Below are positions 1 through 7,789 of a DNA stretch of 64,000 bases, piece by piece. Numbering within the stretch: position 1 is the stretch's first letter; each line of letters begins with the position of its first letter. The notes beneath the pieces are model-generated. The model searched no databases. It was not told where the DNA came from and worked only from the letters and a program-made list of their open reading frames with translations. A program made the position numbers and the translations under genes. Origin of the DNA: Chitinophagaceae bacterium. Its GTDB lineage: Bacteria > Bacteroidota > Bacteroidia > Chitinophagales > Chitinophagaceae. The stretch is from positions 62,001-126,000 of the forward strand of contig JAGFIS010000007.1 in NCBI GenBank assembly GCA_024103425.1, given 5' to 3'.

Positions 1-981
1 CAGGGCGATTTCATTATGGAGGGAGATAACAGCGATTACTTCTGGCAATACAATATACCGCAGGAGCAAAATCCGCATCAGGTAAACCCTGATAGAGGTT
101 TTGTAAGTAGTGCCAACCAGCTCCCGACGGACACCACCTATCCCTATTATCTCGGAGGCAACTATCCGCCGTACAGAGGTTTTGAAATAAACCGCAGGCT
201 TTATACCATGGATAATATCACTCCGGAAGATATGATGAAGTTGCAGACAGACAACTACAATCTCTTCGGTGAAATAGCAGCACCGGAAATCATCTCCCGT
301 ATTCCGGAAGATCAGTTGAATGATACGGACAGAAAATATTTTGAAGCACTGAAAAACTGGGATTATGTCAACGCTCCTGACGCGATTGCACCTACAATCT
401 TCAAATTAGTTTGGGATGAACTCTATAAAATCATCTTTGATGATGAGTTTAAAGCTACAGGTCTCACGCTGGCAAAACCACATAACAGCACACTGGTTGA
501 TATCATCAAGAGAAACGATACCACCTTCACTTTCTACGACAACATCAATACCCCCGAAGTAGAAACACTTGAAGACAACGTAGCCGCAGCTTTTAAGAAA
601 TGTATCCCCACTTTTATTCAATTAGAAAAAGAAGGCCGTCTGGAATGGACAAAATACAAGGATACTCGAGTGCAGCATCTCGCGCGGATTGATGCGCTGA
701 GCAGTCTGCACCTCTATAACGGAGGTGGCGAATTCTCAATCAACGCCACTAAGGAGCAACACGGACCGAGCTGGAGAATGGTAGTACAGTTGACTCCTGA
801 AACAGATGCCTACGGCGTATATCCCGGCGGACAAAGCGGCAACCCGGGAAGTCGGTACTATGATACCTTCATAGATCATTGGACAAAGGGCGAGTACTAT
901 AAACTCTGGGTTATGAACAAAGCAGACGCCGGCAATGATAAAGTGAAACACACAATGCAGTTTAACCCTTCTACTAACTAA
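1..981 (+). CDS. Penicillin acylase (S45) family hydrolase, C-terminal part, 5' truncated
   Basis: The reading frame is open from base 1 and the first ATG (base 16) is internal, so the gene starts before the window. The visible 326 residues match the C-terminal half of the beta chain of penicillin amidase/acylase (S45, Ntn-hydrolase) proteins of Bacteroidota. Seen directly: NPDRGFVSSANQ near the start (these families have N-P-x-x-G-F/Y-V-x-x-A-N-N/Q here), then HGPSWRMVVQL and YGVYPGGQSGNPGSRYYD near the end. By family knowledge such enzymes are exported, self-cleave, and hydrolyse amide bonds of acylated amines or acyl-homoserine lactones. The catalytic Ser at the beta-chain N-terminus lies outside the window, so activity cannot be judged. 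Substrate unknown. Confidence 0.88.
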   Translation, partial: QGDFIMEGDNSDYFWQYNIPQEQNPHQVNPDRGFVSSANQLPTDTTYPYYLGGNYPPYRGFEINRRLYTMDNITPEDMMKLQTDNYNLFGEIAAPEIISRIPEDQLNDTDRKYFEALKNWDYVNAPDAIAPTIFKLVWDELYKIIFDDEFKATGLTLAKPHNSTLVDIIKRNDTTFTFYDNINTPEVETLEDNVAAAFKKCIPTFIQLEKEGRLEWTKYKDTRVQHLARIDALSSLHLYNGGGEFSINATKEQHGPSWRMVVQLTPETDAYGVYPGGQSGNPGSRYYDTFIDHWTKGEYYKLWVMNKADAGNDKVKHTMQFNPSTN

Positions 982-1002
982 TCTTAAAAAATTATTGATA
1001 CG

Positions 1003-1356
1003 ATGAAATTCATTTCAAGCCTTCTGTTAATAGCCATCCTCAGTTATGTATTGGGGTTATTCCTTCCCTGGTGGACGATTGCGATTGCTGCTTTTGTTGT
1101 GTGCTGGCTGATTCCGCAAAAGGGCTTCGCCTCTTTTCTCTCAGGATTTCTGGCGGTTTTCCTGCTATGGGGTATTATGAGTTATATGATCAGTGCTGCT
1201 AACCATGATATACTTGCACATAGGATATCAGAACTCCTTCTGAAAAAGGATAATCCGACTATGCTGATTTTGGTGACCGGATTAATTGGTGGAGTGGTGG
1301 CCGGATTTGCTGCTCTTTCCGGTAGCTTTGCGCATAAGAAACTGAGGAGGCGTTAA
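1003..1356 (+). CDS. Small hypothetical membrane protein (117 aa)
   Basis: I do not recognise a named family. The protein is almost all membrane: hydrophobic stretches at about residues 4-22, 24-40, 43-64 and 87-108, with a short polar loop (residues 68-86) and a basic tail ending KKLRRR, which suggests a cytoplasmic C-terminus. It starts 21 bp after the acylase stop and ends 26 bp before the next gene, so it probably shares their transcript. Its role cannot be read from the sequence. Confidence 0.7.
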   Translation: MKFISSLLLIAILSYVLGLFLPWWTIAIAAFVVCWLIPQKGFASFLSGFLAVFLLWGIMSYMISAANHDILAHRISELLLKKDNPTMLILVTGLIGGVVAGFAALSGSFAHKKLRRR

Positions 1357-1382
1357 AGCTTCACTTAAAACACCTGCCCCTG

Positions 1383-3938
1383 ATGAGAACACTTCTGTTG
1401 ATATGCCTGTTAATGACCGGCAACATCCTGCTTGCCCAAAAAATACACGGCCATGTTACTGATGAAGATGGCAAGGCCCTTCCCTTTGCTACTATCCTTG
1501 TAAAAGGAACAAAACTCGGAGCGACGGCTAATGCGGAAGGTTTTTACACACTGAATCTCATGCCGGGCAGCTATACGATTGAATGTAGATATGTGGGATA
1601 CACCACAAGAGAAAAGAAAACAGAAATAGGCTCTGAGGACCGGACACTGAATTTTACACTAAGCATTCAGGCACTTCAATTAGATGAAGTGTTCATTACA
1701 ATGAGTGGTGAAGACCCTGCTTATGAAATCATTCGGAAGGCCATCAGAATGCGTCCGGTGTATGAGTCGGAAGTAAGTAAATTTTCTGCAGATGTATATA
1801 TAAAAGGCACATTAAAAATTATCAGTTTTCCTGACAGGATTCTTGGCAAAAAGATTCCTGAAGAGGACAGAGCTGAAATGATGTTAGACAGCGCAGGGCA
1901 GGGAATTATTTATCTTTCTGAATCGCTGACACATGTGTCAGTTGAAAAACCCGATAAACTGAAGATGGATGTCATCTCGAGCAGAGTCAGCGGCAGCAAC
2001 AGCTTTGGATTTGACTTCCCAATCTTTCTCGACTTCAACAAAAACAACGTCAACATCTCCAACAACGTGCTGAACAAAAGAGGATTCGTTTCACCTATTG
2101 CCGACAACGCCCTCAATTTCTACCGGTATAAACTCTTGGGAAGCTTCGTTGAAAACGGAAAGAAAGTACACACCATACAGATAACACCCAGAAGAAAATA
2201 CGAGCCGCTGTTTTCAGGTATTGTCAGCATCACCGACGAAGACTGGCGCTTCTTCAGTTGCGACTTATTGCTGACAAAGGAATCGCAGATGGAGCTCCTG
2301 GATTCATTGCAGATTTCACAAATTCACACTCCGGTTGACGGCAACATTCTTCGAGTAAGAAATCAGGTCATCAGCTTTCGTGGTGGACAGTTCGGGGTAG
2401 TAATGGGGGGAAGTTTTGTGAACGTATATTCGAATTATGACATCGCTCCCGAGTTCGATAAAAAGTTTTTCGGAAAAGTGCTGATAGCATACGACAGCAC
2501 CACTCAAAAAAAATCAGATGCCTATTGGGATACCATCAGACCTATTCCGTTGGAGCAGGTTGAGATAAATGATTACCGGGTAAAGGACTCGGCCCAATTG
2601 GTACGCGACAGTCTGAGAAAGGCCAATCAGGACAGCCTCTTGCTCAGAAATATGAAACCGGTAACAGTGAAAGGCATCTTTCTAAATGGTGTCAACAAGA
2701 GTTTCAAATCAGGTAACGGCTATCTGAATATCCGCAACAGCGGACTCATCTATCAGGTGCAATACAACACAGTTGAAGGCCTTAACGTCAATCCTTCAAT
2801 AACCTTCAGAAAATCATCTCCGGGCGCAAAAAGACAGCTCAGCATCATTACAGACCTGCGATACGGATTTAAAAATAAACACTTCAATCCATGGGGCGGT
2901 TTTGTACTAACAAACCGCGGTGCGATGTCGGAGAGCAGTTTTTATAACAATTACCAAATATTTGCTGCAGGCGGAAAACGCGTCAGCACCTTCAACCGGA
3001 AATCCTATCCGGGCGAAGAAATCAACACTGTGAGCACCCTGCTCTACGGCTGGAACGACTTAAAACTATACGAGAATTACTTCTTCAAAGCCGGTTACCG
3101 CCAAATGCGCGACAACGGGAACAGTTTCCTCATCGAGGCACTTTATGAAGACAGAATACCGGTAGATAATTCTACAGATTACATCTTTGCAAAAAAATAC
3201 AAGGACAGGCTTACGCCTAACTATCCTGTTGAAGTACTGACACAACAGTTCACGCCCCACAAGGCTGTCATCCTGCATGCAGCATTCAGTTTCCAGCCCG
3301 GACAGAAATACATCCAGTATCCAAAATACCGCATGCGGTTAGGATCTAAATATCCCACATTCACGGTACACTATTACAAAGGAATCCCCAACCTGCTGAA
3401 CAGCGATGTCAACTACGACCGCTGGAATTTTTCAGTAAATGACGAACTGGATATGAAACTGGCAGGCAGCCTTAAATACTATCTCGGCACGGGTGGTTTT
3501 CTCAACAAAAAGAATGCCTTCATACAAGACTATCAACACTTCAACGGTAATACCTATCATATCGCCAGTGAGTATGTACGGTCTTTCCAGGCAGTAAGAT
3601 ATTACCGCTTCAGCAGCACGCCTTCATTCTTTACTGAGCTGCATCTGGAGCATCACTCACAGGGTATGTTTACCAATAAAATTCCACTGTTTCGGAAGTT
3701 AAACTGGCATTTGGTAGAAGGTGTGAATGCCTTATACCTTACTCCAAAGACCGGGTACATGGAAGTATTCGCCGGACTGGAAAACATCTTTAAATTCCTG
3801 AGGGTAGATGCTGTTATGAGCATGCAAAACGGTTACAAACCCGTGTTTACTTACCGCATCGGATTCAACGGATTATTTGGAGATGCCATCACATTCTCAC
3901 GACCGAACAGTGGCCCGAAAATCATCAACAACTGGTAA
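1383..3938 (+). CDS. DUF5686 family outer-membrane protein with carboxypeptidase-regulatory-like N-terminus
   Basis: 851 residues. A signal peptide (residues 1-19, ending LLAQ) is followed by a carboxypeptidase D regulatory-like beta-sandwich (about 20-105; GHVTDEDGKALPFATILVKG, then YVGYTT). The rest matches the long DUF5686 region of Bacteroidota, which is rich in aromatic beta-strands near the C-terminus (for example FTYRIGFNGLFGD) and is probably an outer-membrane beta-barrel. The same N-terminal fold occurs in SusC-type receptors, but here I see no plug domain or TonB box, so it is not a classical TonB receptor. Function of the family is unknown. ATG at 1383 directly precedes a good signal peptide. 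Confidence 0.85.
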   Translation: MRTLLLICLLMTGNILLAQKIHGHVTDEDGKALPFATILVKGTKLGATANAEGFYTLNLMPGSYTIECRYVGYTTREKKTEIGSEDRTLNFTLSIQALQLDEVFITMSGEDPAYEIIRKAIRMRPVYESEVSKFSADVYIKGTLKIISFPDRILGKKIPEEDRAEMMLDSAGQGIIYLSESLTHVSVEKPDKLKMDVISSRVSGSNSFGFDFPIFLDFNKNNVNISNNVLNKRGFVSPIADNALNFYRYKLLGSFVENGKKVHTIQITPRRKYEPLFSGIVSITDEDWRFFSCDLLLTKESQMELLDSLQISQIHTPVDGNILRVRNQVISFRGGQFGVVMGGSFVNVYSNYDIAPEFDKKFFGKVLIAYDSTTQKKSDAYWDTIRPIPLEQVEINDYRVKDSAQLVRDSLRKANQDSLLLRNMKPVTVKGIFLNGVNKSFKSGNGYLNIRNSGLIYQVQYNTVEGLNVNPSITFRKSSPGAKRQLSIITDLRYGFKNKHFNPWGGFVLTNRGAMSESSFYNNYQIFAAGGKRVSTFNRKSYPGEEINTVSTLLYGWNDLKLYENYFFKAGYRQMRDNGNSFLIEALYEDRIPVDNSTDYIFAKKYKDRLTPNYPVEVLTQQFTPHKAVILHAAFSFQPGQKYIQYPKYRMRLGSKYPTFTVHYYKGIPNLLNSDVNYDRWNFSVNDELDMKLAGSLKYYLGTGGFLNKKNAFIQDYQHFNGNTYHIASEYVRSFQAVRYYRFSSTPSFFTELHLEHHSQGMFTNKIPLFRKLNWHLVEGVNALYLTPKTGYMEVFAGLENIFKFLRVDAVMSMQNGYKPVFTYRIGFNGLFGDAITFSRPNSGPKIINNW

Positions 3939-3953
3939 CAATAATTAATTAAC

Positions 3954-3961
3954 TACTTTCG
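3954..3961 (+). promoter_or_regulatory. Possible -7 element before the TraB/GumN gene
   Basis: TACTTTCG fits TAnnTTTG with one mismatch and lies 7 bp before the ATG at 3969. If used, the transcript would be nearly leaderless. No clear -33 TTG is present. Confidence 0.3.
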
Positions 3962-3968
3962 CCCCATT

Positions 3969-4904
3969 ATGAAAAAGACACTGTTTTTAACGCCTCTGAT
4001 GCTCTTTATCACTGCCTGTATTGCACAGCAGCAGCCACTTGAATACAATACTGATAAAAATTCGCTTTTATGGGAGGTATCGGGCAACGGACTGGAAAAG
4101 TCTTCTTATCTATTCGGCACATTCCACATGCTGTGTAAAGACGATATCAACTTCAGCAATACTTTTAATGAAGCACTTAAAAGAAGTGATGTGGTGTATA
4201 TGGAAATGGATATGGACGACCCCGCCACTATGCTCGGTGGCATGATGTACATGACCATGAAAGATGGAAAGAAATTGAAGGACTTTTATACCGAAGAAGA
4301 ATACAAAAGGCTGGAAGATTATTTCAATAAAACATTGAAAATGCCTTTGACGATGTTCCAGACAATGAAACCCTATTTTCTGGTTGCATTCTTTTATCCT
4401 TCTTACATGGATTGTGATGCACCGTCGGGAGTTGAACAGGAAATCATAACACTTTGCAAGGAATACAACAAAGAAATAAAAGGCCTTGAAACGATACAGT
4501 TCCAGGCATCAATATTCGATAGCATCCCTTACGAATGGCAAGCCAAAGAATTGCTGAACAATATAGACAGCGCCGATGCAATGAAAGCGGAATTCGCCAG
4601 TATGGTCAAACTTTATAAAAACCAGAACCTGGATAGCCTTGCAGCTTATATCAATAAAAGTGACTTTTCTGAAGAACAGTACGGCAAAGTATTACTGACC
4701 GACAGAAATAAAAATTGGGCCGACCAGCTCAATAAACTGATGAGAAAAGAAAGCCTCTTCGTTGCTGTCGGTGCCGGACACTTACCCGGTAAAACGGGGG
4801 TAATTTCGTTACTTAAAGAAATGGGATATACCGTTAAACCGTTAGAGAATAAAAAGTCCACTCAGAAAAGTGAGGTGGCCATCTTACAATCAACATTGAA
4901 TTAA
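3969..4904 (+). CDS. TraB/GumN family lipoprotein
   Basis: 311 residues with a lipoprotein-type signal ending FITAC (Cys at residue 17). The mature part begins with LLWEVSGNG and then YLFGTFHM, the GTxH motif of TraB/GumN/Tiki proteins. The second family motif is near the end (AVGAGHLPGKTGVISLL). An acidic patch (VYMEMDMDD) follows the first motif, as is usual. Tiki relatives are metal-dependent proteases, so a membrane-anchored peptidase is possible but is inference. It starts 30 bp after the DUF5686 gene. The last 25 residues are polar and poorly conserved-looking. Confidence 0.85.
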   Translation: MKKTLFLTPLMLFITACIAQQQPLEYNTDKNSLLWEVSGNGLEKSSYLFGTFHMLCKDDINFSNTFNEALKRSDVVYMEMDMDDPATMLGGMMYMTMKDGKKLKDFYTEEEYKRLEDYFNKTLKMPLTMFQTMKPYFLVAFFYPSYMDCDAPSGVEQEIITLCKEYNKEIKGLETIQFQASIFDSIPYEWQAKELLNNIDSADAMKAEFASMVKLYKNQNLDSLAAYINKSDFSEEQYGKVLLTDRNKNWADQLNKLMRKESLFVAVGAGHLPGKTGVISLLKEMGYTVKPLENKKSTQKSEVAILQSTLN

Positions 4905-4945
4905 TTCTAAACAACTGTTTTTTCGGTTAGGCTGTTCGATAGTAT

Positions 4946-5002
4946 CCTGACCATCCTGGTCAGGGAAGAACGCGCTGTGTCCTTGACCAGGGATGGTCAA
5001 GG
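4946..5002. repeat. Two related palindromes in opposite orientation
   Basis: 4946-4964 is an 8-bp perfect inverted repeat (CCTGACCA / TGGTCAGG, 3-nt loop). 4981-5002 is a 9-bp perfect inverted repeat (CCTTGACCA / TGGTCAAGG, 4-nt loop). The reverse complement of the second aligns with the first except for three extra bases, so they look like inverted copies of one element. They begin about 40 bp after the TraB stop and lack a T-tract, so they are not typical terminators. Confidence 0.75.
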
Positions 5003-5047
5003 TATTTTGGGCTGTTTTATTCGGGAACAATTCATAAAACCTTATCC

Positions 5048-5100
5048 GCACAGATACGCTTACCCGCAAGTCCAATGCAGCATATCTGCGCGTTTGGGAG
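5048..5100. repeat. 53-bp direct repeat, copy 1
   Basis: First of two 53-bp copies spaced 77 bp start to start. The first 16 bases (GCACAGATACGCTTAC) and an internal block (GCATATCTGCGC) are shared with copy 2; the middle is variable. The two blocks are themselves imperfect inverted repeats (CAGATA / TATCTG), so each copy could form a hairpin of the REP/MITE kind. Gene-free region. Confidence 0.75.
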
Positions 5101-5124
5101 TGGGCTGTTGTTGTAACATTAGCG

Positions 5125-5177
5125 GCACAGATACGCTTACACACAAACCCTGCGCTGCATATCTGCGCCTGTGGAGG
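5125..5177. repeat. 53-bp direct repeat, copy 2
   Basis: Second copy of the element at 5048-5100, same length and same conserved ends. The stretch 4905-5281 holds no credible gene; it consists of this pair, the two palindromes at 4946-5002 and a terminator-like hairpin. Confidence 0.75.
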
Positions 5178-5212
5178 AAATTTCAATGAAGCTTAGGTAT
5201 TCTGTAGAAACA

Positions 5213-5241
5213 ACAATCCCGGACGTTCAGCCCGGGATTGT
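5213..5241 (-). terminator. Hairpin downstream of ndk
   Basis: Perfect 10-bp stem (ACAATCCCGG / CCGGGATTGT) with a 9-nt loop, 40 bp beyond the ndk stop. On the minus strand it is followed by TGTTTCTA, a weak T-tract; on the plus strand no T-tract follows. Most likely the ndk terminator. Confidence 0.6.
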
Positions 5242-5281
5242 CCCACTATTTGCAATTATGTTTTATACAGCAGGGCTGTAA

Positions 5282-5698
5282 TTAAAACTGTTCTAACTTA
5301 CTGAAGAAGAAATCGCTTTCGATCTTTGCATTCTCATCGCTGTCACTTCCGTGAATCGCATTTTCACCGATCGAGGAAGCATACAATTTACGTACCGTAC
5401 CTTCTGCGGCTTCAGCAGGATTGGTAGCACCGATCAGTTTTCTGAAGTCTTCCACGGCATTCTCTTTTTCAAGAATAGCAGCAGTAATCGGGCCTCTGCT
5501 CATAAATTCAACCAACTCACCATAAAAAGGGCGCTCTTTGTGAACTGCATAGAATTCTCCTGCTTTTTGCCTGGAGAGGTGAGTCATTTTCATTGCGACA
5601 ATGCGGAATCCTGCTTCATTGATCATTTTCAGGATGGCACCGGTATGGCCTTTTTCAGTGGCATCCGGTTTTATCATTGTAAATGTACGATTGCTCAT
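5282..5698 (-). CDS. ndk: Nucleoside diphosphate kinase
   Basis: Transfers the gamma-phosphate from ATP to other NDPs through a phospho-histidine. I place the start at the ATG at 5698 ([18 protein letters not shown]), which gives 138 residues, the normal size; an earlier in-frame ATG at 5734 would add 12 unrelated residues. The catalytic motif NAIHGSDS (active His) and the nearby [11 protein letters not shown] are intact. It stands alone on the minus strand and diverges from the DUF3822-rsmD cluster. Confidence 0.97.
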   Translation of the reverse strand: MSNRTFTMIKPDATEKGHTGAILKMINEAGFRIVAMKMTHLSRQKAGEFYAVHKERPFYGELVEFMSRGPITAAILEKENAVEDFRKLIGATNPAEAAEGTVRKLYASSIGENAIHGSDSDENAKIESDFFFSKLEQF

Positions 5699-5715
5699 AA
5701 TTAAAAATTTGGGCG

Positions 5716-5723
5716 CAAAGGTA
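5716..5723 (-). promoter_or_regulatory. -7 element of the ndk promoter
   Basis: On the minus strand this reads TACCTTTG, an exact TAnnTTTG match, followed by CGCCC and then the ATG 18 bp on. The same TACCTTTGCGCC core occurs before the ABC-F gene at 27912. Confidence 0.7.
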
Positions 5724-5784
5724 GGCGCTATCAACGAATTCCGGAAGGGGTTTTCGTTAATGAACCCTCAATCTTTCGTTCAAA

Positions 5785-5811
5785 TTGAAAAAGTTTTTCT
5801 ACTTATCTTGC
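5785..5811 (+). promoter_or_regulatory. Probable promoter of the DUF3822 gene
   Basis: TTG at 5785-5787, then 18 bp later TATCTTGC (5804-5811), close to TTG-N19-TAnnTTTG. This matters for the start of the next gene: the TTG that could open the longest reading frame is better read as the -33 element. Confidence 0.45.
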
Positions 5812-5817
5812 ACCCCC

Positions 5818-6645
5818 GTGAAATCTGTTTTTGAAATATTCCCGAAAGTCTATAACGAAGAAGATTATTCTATTCTTTGTGAATTAAGTTGTGAAGGAAT
5901 TTCCTGTACGCTCAAAAAACTGGAAGACGGGAAATACTGCGGCGTAGGCGTTTTTCATTTCGACAGAAAAATCTCTAATGGTGGATTGCACATTGCATTG
6001 CAAATCCTGTTCAATTCACACCCGCTGTTTTCAAAGAACTTTCCAAAGTCAACAATAGTTTATTCTCATCCCGAGAGTGTTTTGATCCCATTCAGTCTGT
6101 ATAACAGCCGTACAAGCGCTGATGTGCTGAACCTGCTGCACGGTGATGTAGAAAGCAAATCGGTTGTCAATACAGATATCATTACCGAAAAGTCTTATTA
6201 TAACTGTTATCGTATCCGCGAGGATGTAAATAAAGTTCTCGACCAGCAATTCCCAGGTTCCAATAAATGGCATCAATACTCGGCATTGTTAGGCAAGCAC
6301 TCATCAACCGAAAATAAGATCTACGCGATCTTTTACTCACACAAGATTGTAGTATCGGTATTCCTTGGTGGCAAATGTCATCTGATGAATACATTTTACT
6401 TCAACACGCCTGAGGATGTGGCTTACTACCTGCTTGCAGTGAAACAGCAAACAGGAATAGACGATCTGCCAATAGAACTCTCCGGCTTCATTGAGAAGAA
6501 CAGTTACCTCTTCACCGAAATACACCGCTACTTCAAAAATATTTCATTTGCGAAGCTTCCGCCTCTTTGCCAGTATGAAGAAAATCTGGCGGCCTATCCG
6601 CAACATTACTTCAGTAATCTTTTTGCCCTGGACACATGCGAATAA
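5818..6645 (+). CDS. DUF3822 family protein
   Basis: Matches DUF3822, a Bacteroidota-specific family usually found directly before rsmD, as here (the two overlap by 10 bp). I chose the GTG at 5818 (VKSVFEIFPKVYNEEDY, 275 residues). The frame is open from a TTG at 5785, but that TTG and the following bases form a good promoter, and the added residues (KKFFYLSCTP) look unlike the family. A GTG only about 7 bp after the -7 box implies a very short leader. No catalytic motif is recognisable; the family is thought to resemble the actin-like ATPase fold (recalled, not checked). Function unknown. Confidence 0.8.
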   Translation: MKSVFEIFPKVYNEEDYSILCELSCEGISCTLKKLEDGKYCGVGVFHFDRKISNGGLHIALQILFNSHPLFSKNFPKSTIVYSHPESVLIPFSLYNSRTSADVLNLLHGDVESKSVVNTDIITEKSYYNCYRIREDVNKVLDQQFPGSNKWHQYSALLGKHSSTENKIYAIFYSHKIVVSVFLGGKCHLMNTFYFNTPEDVAYYLLAVKQQTGIDDLPIELSGFIEKNSYLFTEIHRYFKNISFAKLPPLCQYEENLAAYPQHYFSNLFALDTCE

Positions 6646-7175
6646 TCAGTGGTAAATATGGCGGCAGAAAAATAAGGCCTCCTCAAAAAATGCCTTACAC
6701 ACGCCCTACTACCGATATTGCCAAGGAAGGGTTGTTCAACATTTTACTAAACCACAGAGAGCTTGAAGATATTAAGACGCTGGACCTTTTTGGTGGTACC
6801 GGTTCTATCAGCTACGAGCTGGCTTCGAGGGGTGCGGCCGATCTGACAATCGTAGAGAAAGACTCGAAAATGCACGTATTTATCAGCGAGAATATCAAAC
6901 AACTCGGTATTGAAAATGCCCGGGTAATCAAGGATGATGTGTTCCGCTTTATTGATAATTGTACCGAAAAATACGATGTAATCTTTGCCGGTCCGCCTTA
7001 TGCTCTTAAACGGTTAGACGACCTGCCGGGATTGATTTATAAAAAAGAACTTCTCACCGACGGCGGATGGTTTATTCTGGAACACACACCCGATCATAAT
7101 TTTGAGAAAGAAGCACTCTTCAAATTCTCGCGCAATTACGGCACTACCGTTTTCTCTATTTTTGTGAACAAGTGA
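6636..7175 (+). CDS. rsmD: 16S rRNA (guanine966-N2)-methyltransferase RsmD
   Basis: 179 residues, full length. Begins MRIISGKYGGRKI, as RsmD proteins do, followed by TRPTTDIAKEGLFNIL (RPT..., substrate-binding region) and the SAM-binding loop LDLFGGTGSISYE (about 49-61). The catalytic motif IV, normally (D/N)PPY/F in N6/N2 methyltransferases, reads AGPPY here with Gly at residue 119 (codon GGT at 6990-6992). One base change separates GGT from GAT. Overlaps the DUF3822 gene by 10 bp, so the two are probably translated together. Confidence 0.92.
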   Translation: MRIISGKYGGRKIRPPQKMPYTRPTTDIAKEGLFNILLNHRELEDIKTLDLFGGTGSISYELASRGAADLTIVEKDSKMHVFISENIKQLGIENARVIKDDVFRFIDNCTEKYDVIFAGPPYALKRLDDLPGLIYKKELLTDGGWFILEHTPDHNFEKEALFKFSRNYGTTVFSIFVNK

Positions 7176-7217
7176 TGTGCTGATTGGTGCGGCTGCATTC
7201 ACTTATCTTATTTTTAA

Positions 7218-7787
7218 ATGAACAAGAAAGAACTCAGAAAAATATTCAGAGAAAAACGCATGGCGCTTGAACATTCGGAAACCGAGCGAATGAATGATTT
7301 GATTCTTGTTCAGTTTCAGACGATTTCACTACCCTGGTTAAACTGCGTACACAGTTATATTGCAGCCGAAAAATATGCAGAACCTGACACATCGCTGATT
7401 TTGCGCTTTCTGCAATTCAGATATCCCGACATTAAGATAGCAGCTCCCAGAATTGAAGCCGACGGATTCGGTATGACACATCACCTTATTGAGGACTTTG
7501 AAGAGATGGAACTGAACAAATACGGAATTGAAGAGCCGGCAGCTGGAGAGGAGATTGCTCCGAAAGACATCGATCTGATATTGGTTCCCCTTCTGGCATT
7601 CGACGAACAGGGATACCGTGCGGGATTCGGCAAAGGGTATTACGACCGCTTTCTCTCCGAATGCAGGGAAGACGCAATTAAAATAGGAATCAGTTTCTTT
7701 GCACCCGCGAAGCGCATTGATGATGTCGACGAGCACGATGTGAAGCTGGATTATTGCTGCACGCCCGAAAAAGTATATCAATGGTAA
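7218..7787 (+). CDS. 5-formyltetrahydrofolate cyclo-ligase
   Basis: ATP-dependent conversion of 5-formyl-THF to 5,10-methenyl-THF in folate metabolism. 189 residues, usual size. Seen: N-terminal NKKELRKIFREKRMAL, the family's basic ATP-binding helix, and the signature GFGKGYYDRFL near residue 140. The frame ends with TAA two bases before the lpxK ATG, so the genes are tightly coupled. Equivalent to ygfA/fau of E. coli. Confidence 0.95.
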   Translation: MNKKELRKIFREKRMALEHSETERMNDLILVQFQTISLPWLNCVHSYIAAEKYAEPDTSLILRFLQFRYPDIKIAAPRIEADGFGMTHHLIEDFEEMELNKYGIEEPAAGEEIAPKDIDLILVPLLAFDEQGYRAGFGKGYYDRFLSECREDAIKIGISFFAPAKRIDDVDEHDVKLDYCCTPEKVYQW

Positions 7788-7789
7788 TC

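Noticed and set aside
5048..5177. Repeat pair considered as a CRISPR array
   Set aside because: Only two copies with diverged middles and a 24-bp gap, and no cas genes in the window.
4977..5189. Open frame of 70 codons across the repeat block
   Set aside because: It runs through the two palindromes and the 53-bp repeats, has odd composition (His/Arg/Cys rich) and no family likeness; the openness follows from the repeats.
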